From: Auricularia sp. M13
Lineage: Eukaryota > Basidiomycota > Agaricomycetes > Auriculariales > Auriculariaceae
Reading direction: 5' to 3'
Length of the DNA: 64,000 nucleotides
Assembly: GCA_037042915.1 (NCBI GenBank)
Contig: CM073196.1
Span: 3,410,001 to 3,474,000 of the forward strand
Shown: positions 53,305 to 64,000 of the stretch, one piece after another
Layout of the letters: the number at the start of each line of letters is the position of its first letter
Numbering within the stretch: position 1 is the stretch's first letter
The notes under the pieces: generated by a model
The model's input: only the letters and a program-made list of their open reading frames with translations
Told to the model about the DNA's origin: nothing
Databases searched by the model: none
Position numbers and translations under genes: made by a program

Positions 53305-56300
53305 TCACACAAAATACATCTTGTCGACCTGTTCGGGGTGAACCTGAGAATATCTGGACTGGTAAAAGTTCAAGAGCGCCGTCTCATCGGGATGGCCGCT
53401 CGAGACGGTTACGGAGTCCGTGTCCGTCCCGGGAGTGAACATGAACTTGGCACGGCGGCATAAAAGCTGTAACAAGCAGGGCATGACTCAGCTTCGAGAA
53501 AACACCACGGTTTCGATCCCGGCGCTGCAGCCGCCGAGCTCAACTGGGACAGTCAGTGTCCCCGCGAACTTTGCGAATGCAGAGCAGGGATCGAAACCCC
53601 CCGTTGTCTGGCAGAGGACTTACGTCGGCATCTGCGAGGTAGTTCAGGAAAATGAAGATAAGAAAGGATATTAAACGTACAATAAACGGGAGCAGGGATT
53701 GAGACGGAACGCGTCGCACGTTCATAGACGTGGCACATGTTAAAGGTAAATTGCTGCAAACTATCCTGTGGAATTAGCTCTTATCCCCCTTGCGAAATGA
53801 AGGTCGCGAACCTATCGCAGTTAAACGCCGGGTTCTCGTTATGGGTCACAACGTAATGGGCGGGACGAGCAGCTACGAGACGTTCAGATCTCACCCAGTC
53901 AATGCAATGTGCTTCGACTCACTGCCTTGAATGGCAGCCTGTGACTGCAGGTAGAAGTCGAAGAGGACAGGGGAGGCGATGCCTTCGTCGAAGACAGAGC
54001 CGGCAAAGCAGTTACCGTTGCGGTCCCCGTGTTCGGGGAAGAACCTTTGGTGGTGGCGCTTAGAGACCACGATGAACGTTACGCTCGGCTTCGGCGCATC
54101 GGGCTCGCCCAATTCGACTTGCGTCTCCCTCAGCGCCTCTGCACAACAATATGTCAGGCGCAGAGTCAGCACGAACGATGATACACAAACGCAGAATGGC
54201 CGCTTTCTCCATATTCGAAACTTCGGCGAGCTGGGTCTCACCAACACCATCGCTGCAAAAGGCATTCAGCCAACCTTGTTTGTCTGACTGGCAGGAAGAC
54301 GCACCGGTAGTAGATCAACTGCGCTGGCCACGCATCCATAAGTCTAGCGACCCGTTCAGGGTGATTCGGCTCGATGGGCGGGCGGCGCATGCGGTATCGC
54401 TTGAACATGGGCTGCGCAAGTTACATCAGGACTTGGTCACTCTCGCCATACCGTAAACAGTACCTTCAGCATGTCCTTCAGCCCATGGATGAGCTCTACG
54501 CGGCGGCCGCCCATTTGAACGCAGGTCACTCCAGCGTAACGAATCAACTTCTCATCCAGCGTCGCAACCACACCGCAGATTGAAGGGCTACTCGAGTTGT
54601 GCGCCGGAGGGTGAGAAACATCGGCACCTTTGAAGATGTCAACATCTAACTTCGACATGGCCGTGTCGAAGGCAGTAACACGCACCGATGATCATGCTGG
54701 TCGGGAGGTATTTGATATCCGGGTTGTACCTTTATTGAAGAAAATGAAGGCCAGTTATAAATTGAAAACGACGCCACCGTTGAGATTCATACCCAGGCAG
54801 GTCGGGTTTGCCCAATACCCAGTTGAAGCCGCCAAGCTTGAGATTGATTCTGGTGGAGACGATGAGAAAGAATGGCAGGTGATGATAAGGGAATGAAACT
54901 CACTTGGCGGAAATATTACTCAAATAATCATCCTTCGGCAGGCCGCGTCCCACGATCTTGTCGGTGCGCTAGCCGCAACTTGAGCCGCGGTAAGGCATTG
55001 CCATGAACATATGCATACCACAATCTGAGTTGCAGTTCCCAGCTCGACGTCCCCGATTCTCTTGATAGCAATTTGCTCGTTGTCGGAGGGGTTCGGCATA
55101 ATCGCAATCATGAGAGAGGGCTTGACCGGCTTGTCCGCGCGCAAGCTCTGCATAAGATTTCCCATGGCCTGCTTGACGTACTGCAAGATGTATAGAATGA
55201 GCCTGTAGTGTTTGTATTGTTGGCGACGGAGAGACGCACCTCTTTAACATTACCACCGACAGCGGCCTGTACGAAGGTTACGGCCCCAGTTTTCGCCATC
55301 TCCCCGTAGTCGATGCCGGGTCCCCGCAGACCTGACGGGAAAATATCATCAGCACGACGAAAAAAAGAAGTTATTGAGAAAGTAGCAATACCCAACTCCC
55401 ACAAGCGGCCACAGAGACGCTGGAAGAAGTCGGAGACGCGAAGCCGCATGTCCCTCTCATTATCTCTGTGGCCAAGGAAGCAAATGACTGCGCAGGTCTG
55501 TACCACCGCGGGGGCGAAGAACCGCTTCCCGGGCAACGTGAAGCTGCTATCCGTCGAAACCTAGCGAGAATACCATGATGAGACTGGGGGCGCACGCTGA
55601 ACTACGATATAATGACCGACCTTGACTTCCTGCTGGTTGGCGAACCAAAGTGTTGGCGGCTCAAGCTTCCGGCCGGTGATCTTGAGAGGGTTGGTGTCGA
55701 CCGTCATACCGCACTGGCGGATGAAGTCTGAGTTACTGTACTGCAGGTCCTGGAATTCGATCTCAACGCTGGAACCGCGTCCTCAAGGCGTTATGAGCCC
55801 ACCTTATACGCCTGCTTGATCGCATCCAGTCGAACACCAGGCTTCTGAGCCGCACTCTTCACGGCCATCTGCGTCACTTCTGGCGGCACTGTGCCTTTGT
55901 ACAGTTGTCCGGGGACGATGTGGCAAAGTTCCAAAGGAACGATCGTCGTCTTGTTGGCCACCATGACGCAGATGATATTGGGATATCTGATGGTGGTGTG
56001 ATACGTCTGGCGATAGTAATCCTGCGTATCTGTGTGAGCGAGGCGAATAGCGATTTCCGAAGGATGTTTACTAACTGCGACGGAAATGTGATCGCCGCTG
56101 CGGTTTGTGAACAAGTAGTCGCGCGCCCCACGCGCCTCAATACCCAGAATAGGTTTTGGGCGAGTCCTGGTCGTTTGGTTCCTGTGAACGACGACGAGGA
56201 GACCTTTCAGGAACCTCCCTAGGCTGGAGATCGACCTAATCTGCGAGGCAACCAACTCCCGGGCATCTTGCTTTCTCAAATGAGACAGAACAAGGTCCAT

Positions 56301-57601
56301 GAGAGAACCTTCTTTGAACCTGGGCACGTAGATGAGTAACTTGACGCGGTGGAATATAGGGGATTAACTAACATTAACCCGTGCGTGATGTCGATATTCA
56401 CCGTCATGCGATGAATCGTTGGACGAATGCTCCTGTACGCAATGAGTGAGCCCATCTCCTCGGATGTTCAGGAATAGGTACTAACTGGTAGTAGCCCTGC
56501 CAAAGTTCAAGCCAGCGGGCGCCAGAGTCGAGCTGCCTACGCGGCCTGAAGTAGACCGTGGATTTGCGGTTTGCCTCGTCGCGGTACAAGCTACGTGCGC
56601 AAACGCATTAGCAGGACGAGCCGTCTAGAAACCGTCTCAACTCACGCTTTGCCCACCATCTGCACGACGGCGTTGAGCACCATGACGGCGCTGCTCATAT
56701 CGCACAGCGCCTGCGGGCGGTCGGCAATCTGCTGGCCGGACAGCACGAGCCTTGTCAGGTTCCTGCACGCGAGCGCCCGCCGTCATCTGTTAGCGCCGCA
56801 CCCACAAACACAGACAGCGCGTTTGGCACTGAATATAGATGAATTTTGCACCCACTTGATCTCGATCTTGCCGACGTGCGTGAGCTTGACCCTGAACGGT
56901 TTCGGGTGCGGGCCCTCCTCGCCGTCGACGGCGGAGGCCGTGAGCTGTCCACACCACAATCACCGCTCGACGCGCGCTTCGCACACAACAAACAGCAAAC
57001 TCAAACGCACGAAGGTCGACTGGCCGTGCGCGATGCCGAGGCTTCGGGGCACGTACAGGTTCCGGTTCCCGTCGAACGACCCGCGCTTACTGAAGACTTG
57101 GGGGTTGTTGGTCATCTGCGCACACAGCGGGGCGACGCATTAGATATCGAGCAATATCTTCGCGCACACAGCAGGGCATAGACCGCAGACGGGCTGGGTT
57201 GGGGGAGCTTGCGCACCATGTTGATCATGATGTTCTTGTAGAGGCGTCTTGGGACCGGCTTGGGCGGGATGCCCGTCGCGGTGGGCACGGTGGTGATGTC
57301 TGCAGCAGGGCCATGGTGTCTCAGGGAACGGCGCTCACGTCGCGGGTTGCCACAAAGCACATACCAACTGCGCCAGGTCACAGGCAGGCCGCCACAATGA
57401 TCAGACAGTTCAGCTACACCGGCGCCAGCGCGCGCGCGCACCATCATAGTGGTAGAAGGGCTCAGTGGGCAGGGTCAGGATGGCATAGTTGTTGGCCAGC
57501 ACGTTGAATCTTCTGCCTAGCTGGCCATAGCCTTGACGGATGGGAAAATGGGCCTTGGCTGCTTCGCGCTGGAGGGCGTCTTGGTAGCTTGACGAGGACA
57601 T
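53305..57601 (-). CDS. Argonaute (slicer-competent by sequence)
   Basis: Argonaute binds small RNAs and cleaves or silences complementary RNA. The N-terminus [20 protein letters not shown] leads to [23 protein letters not shown] and linker follow ([51 protein letters not shown]), then MID/PIWI segments [54 protein letters not shown] (first catalytic Asp), [14 protein letters not shown] (glutamate finger), [11 protein letters not shown] (second Asp), [20 protein letters not shown] and [10 protein letters not shown] (catalytic His). The C-terminal exons give [17 protein letters not shown] and end VDKMYFV. The DEDH tetrad is complete. Many introns of about 50 nt interrupt the gene; the last (53467-53623) is 157 nt with an inverted repeat. 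It implies an active RNA-silencing pathway. Confidence 0.93.
53509..53598. repeat. 12-bp perfect inverted repeat inside the last Argonaute intron
   Basis: GGTTTCGATCCC at 53509-53520 is mirrored by GGGATCGAAACC at 53587-53598, with 66 bp between. In the transcript this could form a hairpin within the 157-nt intron. Confidence 0.8.
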
Positions 57602-57748
57602 ATTGGTGCTTGACGGCTTGAGCTTGAGGGCACGCGGGTGGGGTGGAACACTCTGTATCTAGCAGGAGGCTCGAAAGAGGGGGCTCGCCAACGTGTCGAC
57701 GTCGGGCTTTGAATTCACGCGTCTCCTCGGCTTCGGCCTAAAGCGGCA
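57602..57748. other. Argonaute upstream region
   Basis: Only about 147 bp separate the Argonaute start from the left end of the candidate inverted-repeat element at 57749, so the element may lie within or next to the Argonaute promoter. Confidence 0.5.
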
Positions 57749-58501
57749 CATTGTCGGAAAATGTGCATTCAGTATACCTAGCTGAGCCATGTAGGACCTA
57801 GCTAGTTCTAACCATCTAGCACCTCATATACTAGATCTGGGTAACGACTTGCAGGCCCAGCGTCTCTGGCATGGTCTGCCAGATCCGCTAGACGATGCTA
57901 GGCCCGCCGGTTATATTAAGAACGAGCTCGGTCTACCAGGTAGGTGAAAATATGTATAATAGCTTGTACACAGCGCCCACACGGGCGTGTGTACTTCATT
58001 TGTCACTTCTTACAATCTTACTGCCTGTTATATACTCCGTAACATTACAACCTCTAAGTCATCTAACAGAGCTTACGCCATTACAACAATATGTACAATG
58101 AGTTACTAGATACATAATTGTGGAGCTGTGGAGCAAGTGCCGCTGAGTGGAGCACAACGCGCGCGCTTGATGTCCCATGTACCCCCACCGGGGGCCACTC
58201 GATTGACAATGTTTTAATCGCGTTCGACGGCTGATACGCCCCTGGTCCGTGCGCAAGATTTTTTGAATTGTTCCCTCGTCTGTTCTGGCCGGCATTGACG
58301 GCCGGAATAAGGTGCTGCAGTACCCATCTGCCGTTTCAAGACCTCTTTCACAATGTGGACATGCTCTCAGACATGAGATAAGCTCTATCTAGACCCTGCT
58401 AGGTCTGGCAAGATATACGGTATATGGGAGCGAGGTCTTGGTAGATCTTTGCCTCTAGCATCATCTTCCTAGACCGAGCTCCTGCACTTTTTCCGACAAT
58501 G
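57749..58501. mobile_element. Candidate miniature inverted-repeat element, 753 bp
   Basis: The left end reads CATTGTCGGAAAATGTGCA (57749-57767) and the right end is its reverse complement with one change (58483-58501). The interior is AT-richer than the surroundings, has no long frame, and contains further related words such as GATGCTAG in both orientations and AGCTCGGTCTA near both ends. No clear target-site duplication is visible next to the ends. It resembles a non-autonomous cut-and-paste element; the family is unknown. Confidence 0.6.
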
Positions 58502-59173
58502 ACAGGCTTCTGGACGGAGAAACTCGAGGTTTTTGCCCGAAGTCGGGAAGCCACGAGGCTCCAGATATTACTACTACTATCAGAAAGGGTATTTGTACAT
58601 TAAACCGGCTGGCGGGCAAAGGCTCTGATCTCAGATGAGGCCTTCACAAGAGAAGTCAGACTTAGCGCTGACAGCCTTTCAAAGTCCTCGACCCCACGCC
58701 TCGGCGTGTGAATGCGACTTGACGGACGTACAGATCGGCAACGTCACAAATCGACGTGCGGGACCCAAGATGTGAAATGCTCAATATACACCCACTCCAT
58801 CTTCACCAACAGATTCGCAGTAGAAAGCCTCAGAAAGGAACTTCATCTCCCAGGGAAAGAGCGCGGTTGAGCGCGCCCATGATGTATTCAATGCTCAGAG
58901 ATACAATGCGGTGGAGACAGATGGAGTCGTAGATGCGGATGGGACGTGCGAAAAAGCGTGTGGCAGTCAACAGCGAGCGAGGTAGGTAGGTAGGCGGGGA
59001 CTATAGTGTGGCAGCGGTCTAGGACAGCACAAAAAAAGACGACGGCGAGCGAAAACCCAAAAGGAATAATATATGTGGAAGGATGAACTTCCGAGCCCAT
59101 GCGAAAATGTGAGAGGGGTGCGGAATGTGGGGCAGGGTTGAACTGCCCCGAGAGAGAGATACGGAAAGTGCGT
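58502..59173. other. Intergenic, 3' of SAM synthetase
   Basis: This stretch contains the 3' untranslated region of the SAM synthetase gene and no supported gene. A tract of AGGTAGGTAGGTAGG units lies near 58980. Confidence 0.5.
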
Positions 59174-61086
59174 CTACAGCACGAGCTTCTTGGGCTTCTC
59201 CCAGCTGTACGCCGGGTTGCCGAAGTGGCCGTACGACGCCGTCTGCTCGTACTGCGGCTTCTGCAGGTCGAGCTCGCGCACGATGACGCCGGGGCGCAGG
59301 TCCCAGTTCTTGCGGATGACGTCGACGAGCTCCTCGTCGCTCTTCGTGCCCGTGCCGTACGTGTCGACGTAGATCGACAGCGGCTCCGCGACGCCGATCG
59401 CGTACGAGAGCTGCACGAGCACGCGCCGCGCCAGCCCGGCCTTGACGAGCGACTTGGCGATCCACCGCGCCGTGTACGCCGCCGAGCGGTCGACCTTGGA
59501 AAAGTCCTTGCCCGAGAATGCACCTCCGCCGTGCGCGCCCCAGCCGCCGTACGAGTCGACGATGATCTTGCGGCCCGTGAGGCCGGCGTCACCTTGAGGT
59601 CCGCCAATGACGAAGCGGCCAGACGGCTGGATCTGCAGGGAGTGTGAGCGGAAGCCCGAGGGAATTGCGCGGTTAGGGCTGCGAGCCGTCGATACAGGCC
59701 TCACCACGGGGACGTCCCGCGGTGAGATTGAGCGCTCAGCCTCAGTTGCCCAGCACCGCGCAATGTACCATAAATTCGCGGCCGTATAGCACGCCTCATC
59801 ACGGGTACGTCCCGTAGTTAGACAGCAGTAATGTCGGGCGCTCAGAGCCACGACAGTACGACACCGCAGATACAGCCGTGCTGCACCGCGCCGGTACAAC
59901 AGGCGCAGAGAGTGCCGGAATCGCCCACACCCGCACCGCAGCGGTTTGTGTGCGCGGGCACGGCGCCAGCCCAGTACGCAGGGCCTCGACAATGCAATGC
60001 AGCATCTGTCAGATACTGCCGTGCTGCACCGCGCCGGTACAACAGCTGCAGAGACGGTCGAAATCGCACACACCCGCACCGTTGCGGATTCAAGGCACGG
60101 CAGCCTCGACAGTAGGACGCCGTATCCGTCAGATACAGCCATGCAGCATCGCGACGGTATAACAGGTGCAGAGACAACCGGAACCGCCCACACCCACACC
60201 ACAGCGGTTTGGGTGCGCGGGCACGGCCCGCAGCCCAAATTGAAAAAAGGTGCTTACATGGTAGATGGTGCGGTCGTCGAGCAGCTCCGGCGGGATGACC
60301 TTCTTGATGAGGTTCTCCTTGATCTCCTTGCGCAGCTGCTCAGTCGAAATGTCGTCCGCGTGCTGGGTAGAGACGACAATAGTATCGACGCGCAGCGGGA
60401 TCATCGCGCCGCCGTCCTTCTTGTACTCGACCGTCACCTGTGTCTTGCTGTCCGGGCGCAGCCAGGGCATGGATCCGTTGCGGCGTGCGACGGCCATGGC
60501 GAGGTTGAGCTTGTGGGCGAGCATGATGGTGAGCGGCATGAGCTCCTCGGTCTCGTCCGTCGCGTAGCCGAACATGATGCCCTGGTCGCCCGCGCCGTGG
60601 TTCTCGAGGTCGCCGTGGTCGAGGCCCTGGGCGATGTCGGGCGACTGCTGCTCGATCGCGACGAGGATGTTGCACGTCTTGTAGTCGAAGCCCTTCTCGG
60701 AGCTGTCGTACCCGATGCGCTTGATGGTGTTGCGGATGATGGACTGGTAGTCGATGACCGCCTTGGTCGTGATCTCGCCAAAGACCATGATCATGCCTGT
60801 CTTGGACGCCGTCTCGCAGGCGACCTTGGAGCTCGGGTCTTGTTGCAGGCAGGCATCGAGCTAGAGAAAATGGTTCAGTACTGCAGACGCTGCAATGGAG
60901 ACTCTATGCTCACAATAGCATCAGAGACCTGGTCGCAGATTTTGTCTGTCGTACGAGGTCAGCTACGAGACGCCGGCCGAAAAGCGGTCCAAGCGCACCA
61001 GGGTGGCCCTCGCCGACAGACTCGGACGTGAACAAGAAGTGGCCAGGGGGGAGGGCGGCGGCGTGAGCAACTCCGTTGGGGGCCAT
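59174..61086 (-). CDS. SAM2: S-adenosylmethionine synthetase
   Basis: This enzyme makes S-adenosylmethionine from methionine and ATP in the cytosol, supplying methyl groups for reactions that include cap methylation. Exons join [29 protein letters not shown] (ATP-binding), [77 protein letters not shown], then after an unusually long intron [60 protein letters not shown] and the end [11 protein letters not shown]. The signatures [12 protein letters not shown] and GGGAFSGKD are complete. The intron at 59633-60257 is 625 nt and is filled with degenerate repeats, while the gene's other introns are near 50 nt. An in-frame ATG upstream of 61086 exists but the conserved protein begins at MAPNG. Confidence 0.95.
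59869..60205. repeat. Degenerate tandem repeats (120-140 bp) inside the SAM synthetase intron
   Basis: A module begins at about 59879, 60019 and 60139. Each copy contains a GCACCGCGCCGGTACAACAG-like word (GCATCGCGACGGTATAACAG in the third), then GCAGAGA and a CACACCCGCACC-like word. Unit spacing is 140 then 120 bp. More diverged traces of the same module occur near 59690-59840. Confidence 0.8.
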
Positions 61087-62353
61087 TGGGATGAAGCGGG
61101 CTGGAGGATGGAGGTGGAGGGCGGGGGAGGCTGGGATGCGGAAAAAAGCAGACCGGGCAACGCTGGTCTTTTTATTCTGACAGCATCTCGGCAAAGCATC
61201 ACGCCATCGCGCCGGCCTTTCTAATACCCCCTTACCTCAACAACTGCATGTATCTACACCTCAGACTTGTTTCCCTGCATAGAAATTACATCGGAAAAAG
61301 TCTACGATACAGTCTCGGACTTGTACAAGCGAATCTCAGTCCTCTCAGAGTGAGGAGCAAAATCTCATAGTCCAAAACAGGCTTAGAGGGGCCATCGACA
61401 AGAGCGAGGATCCAATTGAGAATGAATGAAGTCTCCCTCCATGGGCAAATCCAAGGTAAACCGGAGTGCCGCTGGCCAGTCCGGAGTCCCGTTGGCTGCC
61501 ACGAGTCCTCATCGACGCCTGCAACGTGAGACTGGGTTCGGGCACGCCCTGAGAGGGTAAACTGTGCAGCCGCGACAGGCGAGAGACGTGCAGAGGGCGT
61601 CCGGGCCGACATGGGGGTGGGCGGATAGGCGACGGGCGTCGTCCCATTGCCGGACAGGCTGGCTGCGACTGGCGAGCGCATGCACTTGGTGGATTTGGCT
61701 TTTAGCTCGGTGGAAACACGGACCATGGGCTGGGAACTGGGATTGTCGGTCGTTCGGAGTCGGGGCCGGGTTCCGGAGAGGAGGGGGGAGGTGCGGGCCG
61801 TATATTACCTGGCAGGCTTCTGGTCCTGTGCCCTCTGCTTTCTCCCCCCTCCAGCCCCGGCGCGACGCTGGGCGCGCTGGGGGCCGCCGCCGCCGCCGTG
61901 CAGCGTGCCGCGCGCAGCCGACGGGCGCCCGCGGCATGGAGCACGACGCCGGCGCGCAGCCCCAGAGCAGAGCAGAGCAGAGCGCCAGCCCCCGGCCGTC
62001 AGCCCTGCAGACACGCGGCGGTCGTCGTCGCAGGCAGCCGCCGAAGCCCGCAGGCAGCCGCGTGGGGGGGCCCTGGGCGGCGGCATACAGCCCCCGGCGC
62101 GCGCGGCGACGATCCAGCAGGCGGGCGCGCACCCGGCCACCCGGCACGCACGAGGGCTGCAAGGTCGCCGGGCGTGCCAGGCTCGCAGCTGCGCGGCTTT
62201 TAACGCACGAGTGGCCGTCCGTCCGCGGGCGTCGCTTGAATTCCTCCGGCCCAATTTTCTCCGGCCGACACCGCGTTCTGTTTTCTCGCTTTCGCTCCCT
62301 CGTCCCCGTCCCCGCTCCCCGTGTCTGCCCGTCCCGTCGTCCGCGCGCCCGCC
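61087..62353. other. Intergenic between divergent genes
   Basis: This is a GC-rich 1.27-kb region holding the promoters of SAM synthetase (minus) and the small gene at 62354 (plus). It has a short run of AGAGC units near 61968 and a C/T-rich stretch before 62354. Long frames such as 61564 to the next gene are compositional artefacts. Confidence 0.5.
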
Positions 62354-62796
62354 ATGCAGAGGAAACCGGCTGGAGACGCGTATCGCCAGATGATGCTCAA
62401 CGCCACGCCCGCCTCGCTCTTCCTCTCCAGCGTCCGCCTCCACTTCCTCGACGACCAGCAGGCCTACGATTATTTCCAGGACACCCAGATCCGTTACTCG
62501 TACGCAGAAATCCTTATTTTTCTTATCAATTCTCACATTTTCCCGCAAAAAGCCGCAAGGAGCTCGACGTCGTCACCTTTGTCCATCGCAACGCCGTGCT
62601 GCTGCAAAAGGACGTCGACCTGCTCAAACAGCTCTTCCCGTTCCTCGCGCCCTACGCCTGTCACGTCGCCCAGAACGCCGCGTACCTGACAGTGACCATT
62701 TCGCACCCGCAAATGGGCAACCCAGCACAGCTCGTCGTCAGGCTCACCAACGAGCCCGCATCGACAGCGTACTACCGCACCTTCCTCTCGTCGTAG
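62354..62796 (+). CDS. Unrecognised small protein, 129 aa, two exons
   Basis: Exon 62354-62499 encodes MQRKPAGDAYRQMMLNATPA and a segment with RLHFLDDQQAYDYFQDTQIR. A 53-nt intron (donor GTACGC, acceptor AAAAAG) leads to exon 62553-62796, joining RYS to RKELDVVTFVHRNAVLLQKD, then DLLKQLFPFLAPYACHVAQN, YLTVTISHPQMGNPAQL and ASTAYYRTFLSS. The even composition and in-phase splice support a real gene. The product is small, soluble and helical at first with a beta-rich end. I do not recognise a family. Confidence 0.65.
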
Positions 62797-64000
62797 CCTT
62801 GGCGCACGCCGCAACTCAAATCTTCTATCCCGCTCCAAAATAATTTTCCGCCCGACGCCATGCCATCGAGTCATCCATACGCCTGTCTGTCGCCATCATC
62901 GTCAAAACTTTTCCTTGGATTTCAACCCAGCCATACTATAATACTCTGCCGCAGCGAGTATTTATCCCTCCATGCAGTGCGTGTGTCATCCTTTCCCCTG
63001 CGCGTCTCGCAACGATTTTTGGTCTTGACGCGCGACCACCACACAGATCTGTATCTATTTCCATCCGACCCGCCAGCCCTAGATTACCGCTCTCGTCATC
63101 GTCGCTGCCCCATCGTCATCCGCACCGCGCGCGCTCGCTCACCTGCAATCCCGTCCGCTTGTCGCGTCCCCGGCTCACACAATTGCCGGCGCGCGCGCGC
63201 TCCATCAGCGTGCCCCGCCTTCCGCCTTCCGCCTAATACTGCCTTCGCCGTCGCCATCTATCCATCCATCCATCCGCTTATCTCTCTCTCTCTCTCCCTC
63301 CCCTTGCTGTCTACTATCTGTTGCTTCGCCGTTTTCCTGCATCCTCCCCTTTGGTCCGCCTCATCTATCTCTTGTCTCTTGTCTCTTGCATTGCTCTCTC
63401 ATCTTCACTCTCACGCACGCACGCACGCACGCACGCATGCCCCACGAACGAAACAGCCCGTCCGCCCTTCCCGTATCCCGTAGCAGTATGAGTATCGGCC
63501 ACCGGTTCCAGCTCCCCTAGCCTACCCTACTACGCTCGACGTGTCGCATCGCGCCTCCCACAACCGAAATCAAATAATGTCATTGCCACTCTCATTGTCG
63601 TTCTGCTGCCCTGCTCAGCGCTCAAATCCACCTACAAGTATTTAGCTCAAATCTGCGCCCTATGCCCAGGCGGCATGCAACTTATCGATAACGCACGCGG
63701 GTGTGGCGCGTGGGCATGAGAATCCTCCCAGCCTGAAGTTGCAAGTGTGCACTTGGCGCCCGCGGGCCCACGTGCGCGCGCGGGTCTCGGCGATACTCGG
63801 GGACGCGCAGCACGCGGGGTGGCGGTGCCATCGCGAGGGGTGGCTAACAGTAACAGTAACAGTAACAGTAGATCTCCGCGGCGACTCGGACGCGGCGTCG
63901 TTTCTGTCACTTTTGAGGTCGGTGGCTACGAAACGTGAAACCGCACCGGCGAGGGTTGGCTCACCGGCTTTACTGTTGGGATTGTTCATTGAGACGCATC
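62797..64000. other. Terminal intergenic region with simple repeats
   Basis: The plus strand is C/T-rich from 62860 to about 63480, giving a spurious 207-codon frame. Simple repeats include CATC units near 63262, a CT run near 63280, ACGC units at 63412-63436 and TAACAG units at 63845-63870. No gene is supported before the window ends. Confidence 0.5.

Noticed and set aside
53509-53598. tRNA genes suggested by GGTTTCGATCCC words
   Set aside because: They are the two arms of an inverted repeat inside an Argonaute intron; no acceptor stem or A box is present.
62860-63483. 207-codon frame near the window end
   Set aside because: Ser/Pro/Leu-rich translation of C/T-rich and simple-repeat DNA, including the ACGC run.
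1-64000. CRISPR arrays, bacterial operons, phage or integrated viral genes
   Set aside because: No spaced repeat arrays, ribosome binding sites, capsid-like or reverse transcriptase-like frames; every recognisable gene is eukaryotic and most are spliced.

Overview
The window is nuclear DNA of a filamentous basidiomycete, most likely a wood- or litter-decaying agaricomycete. The evidence is GC-rich coding sequence cut by many short introns (about 45-80 nt, GTRNGT donors, CTNAY branch sites, YAG acceptors), closely packed genes on both strands with short divergent promoters, a secreted GH5 endoglucanase with a fungal cellulose-binding module, and families typical of Agaricomycetes (expanded protein-kinase-like genes, Ecl1 zinc protein, DUF3074, DUF3835). 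Almost every real gene is spliced, so I joined exons by reading-frame continuity and family conservation. Species cannot be fixed from the sequence alone.

Layout. 1-10.8 kb: the 3' part of an unrecognised gene, an unrecognised spliced gene, a 3.1-kb gene-poor stretch, a low-complexity protein gene, and the mRNA-capping guanylyltransferase CEG1 (minus). 10.8-20.2 kb is an accessory-looking block: a 1.1-kb non-autonomous inverted-repeat element, two tandem protein-kinase-like genes, a glutamine-synthetase-like gene with two micro-exons, a broken partial copy of a proteasome gene, and a third kinase-like gene. 20.9-22.2 kb: the intact proteasome beta5 gene PRE2. 24.3 kb: a small secreted cysteine-rich protein. 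25.5 and 32.1-33.2 kb: two decayed alpha/beta hydrolase genes.

27-51.7 kb is a dense housekeeping block: PHO85 cyclin-dependent kinase, mitochondrial ribosomal bL27m, SKP1, a DUF3074 protein, a CCDC97-like protein, an F-box protein, the GH5 endoglucanase, a DUF3835 (Bud27/URI-like) protein, PNO1/DIM2, a myotubularin phosphatase, VPS54 and an Ecl1-type zinc protein. Three divergent pairs share short intergenic regions: bL27m/SKP1 (101 bp), DUF3835/PNO1 (70 bp) and myotubularin/VPS54 (128 bp). 53.3-64 kb: an Argonaute with a complete slicer tetrad, a second candidate inverted-repeat element, S-adenosylmethionine synthetase with a 625-nt repeat-bearing intron, and a short unrecognised gene.

Together the genes cover capping, small-subunit ribosome assembly, proteasome and SCF-type protein turnover, endosome-to-Golgi traffic and phosphoinositide turnover, small-RNA silencing and methyl-donor supply. 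No coherent undescribed system stands out. The most unusual parts are the duplicated and decayed proteasome fragment lying in front of the glutamine-synthetase-like gene, that gene's micro-exons, the repeat-filled intron of the SAM synthetase, and two families of miniature inverted-repeat elements.
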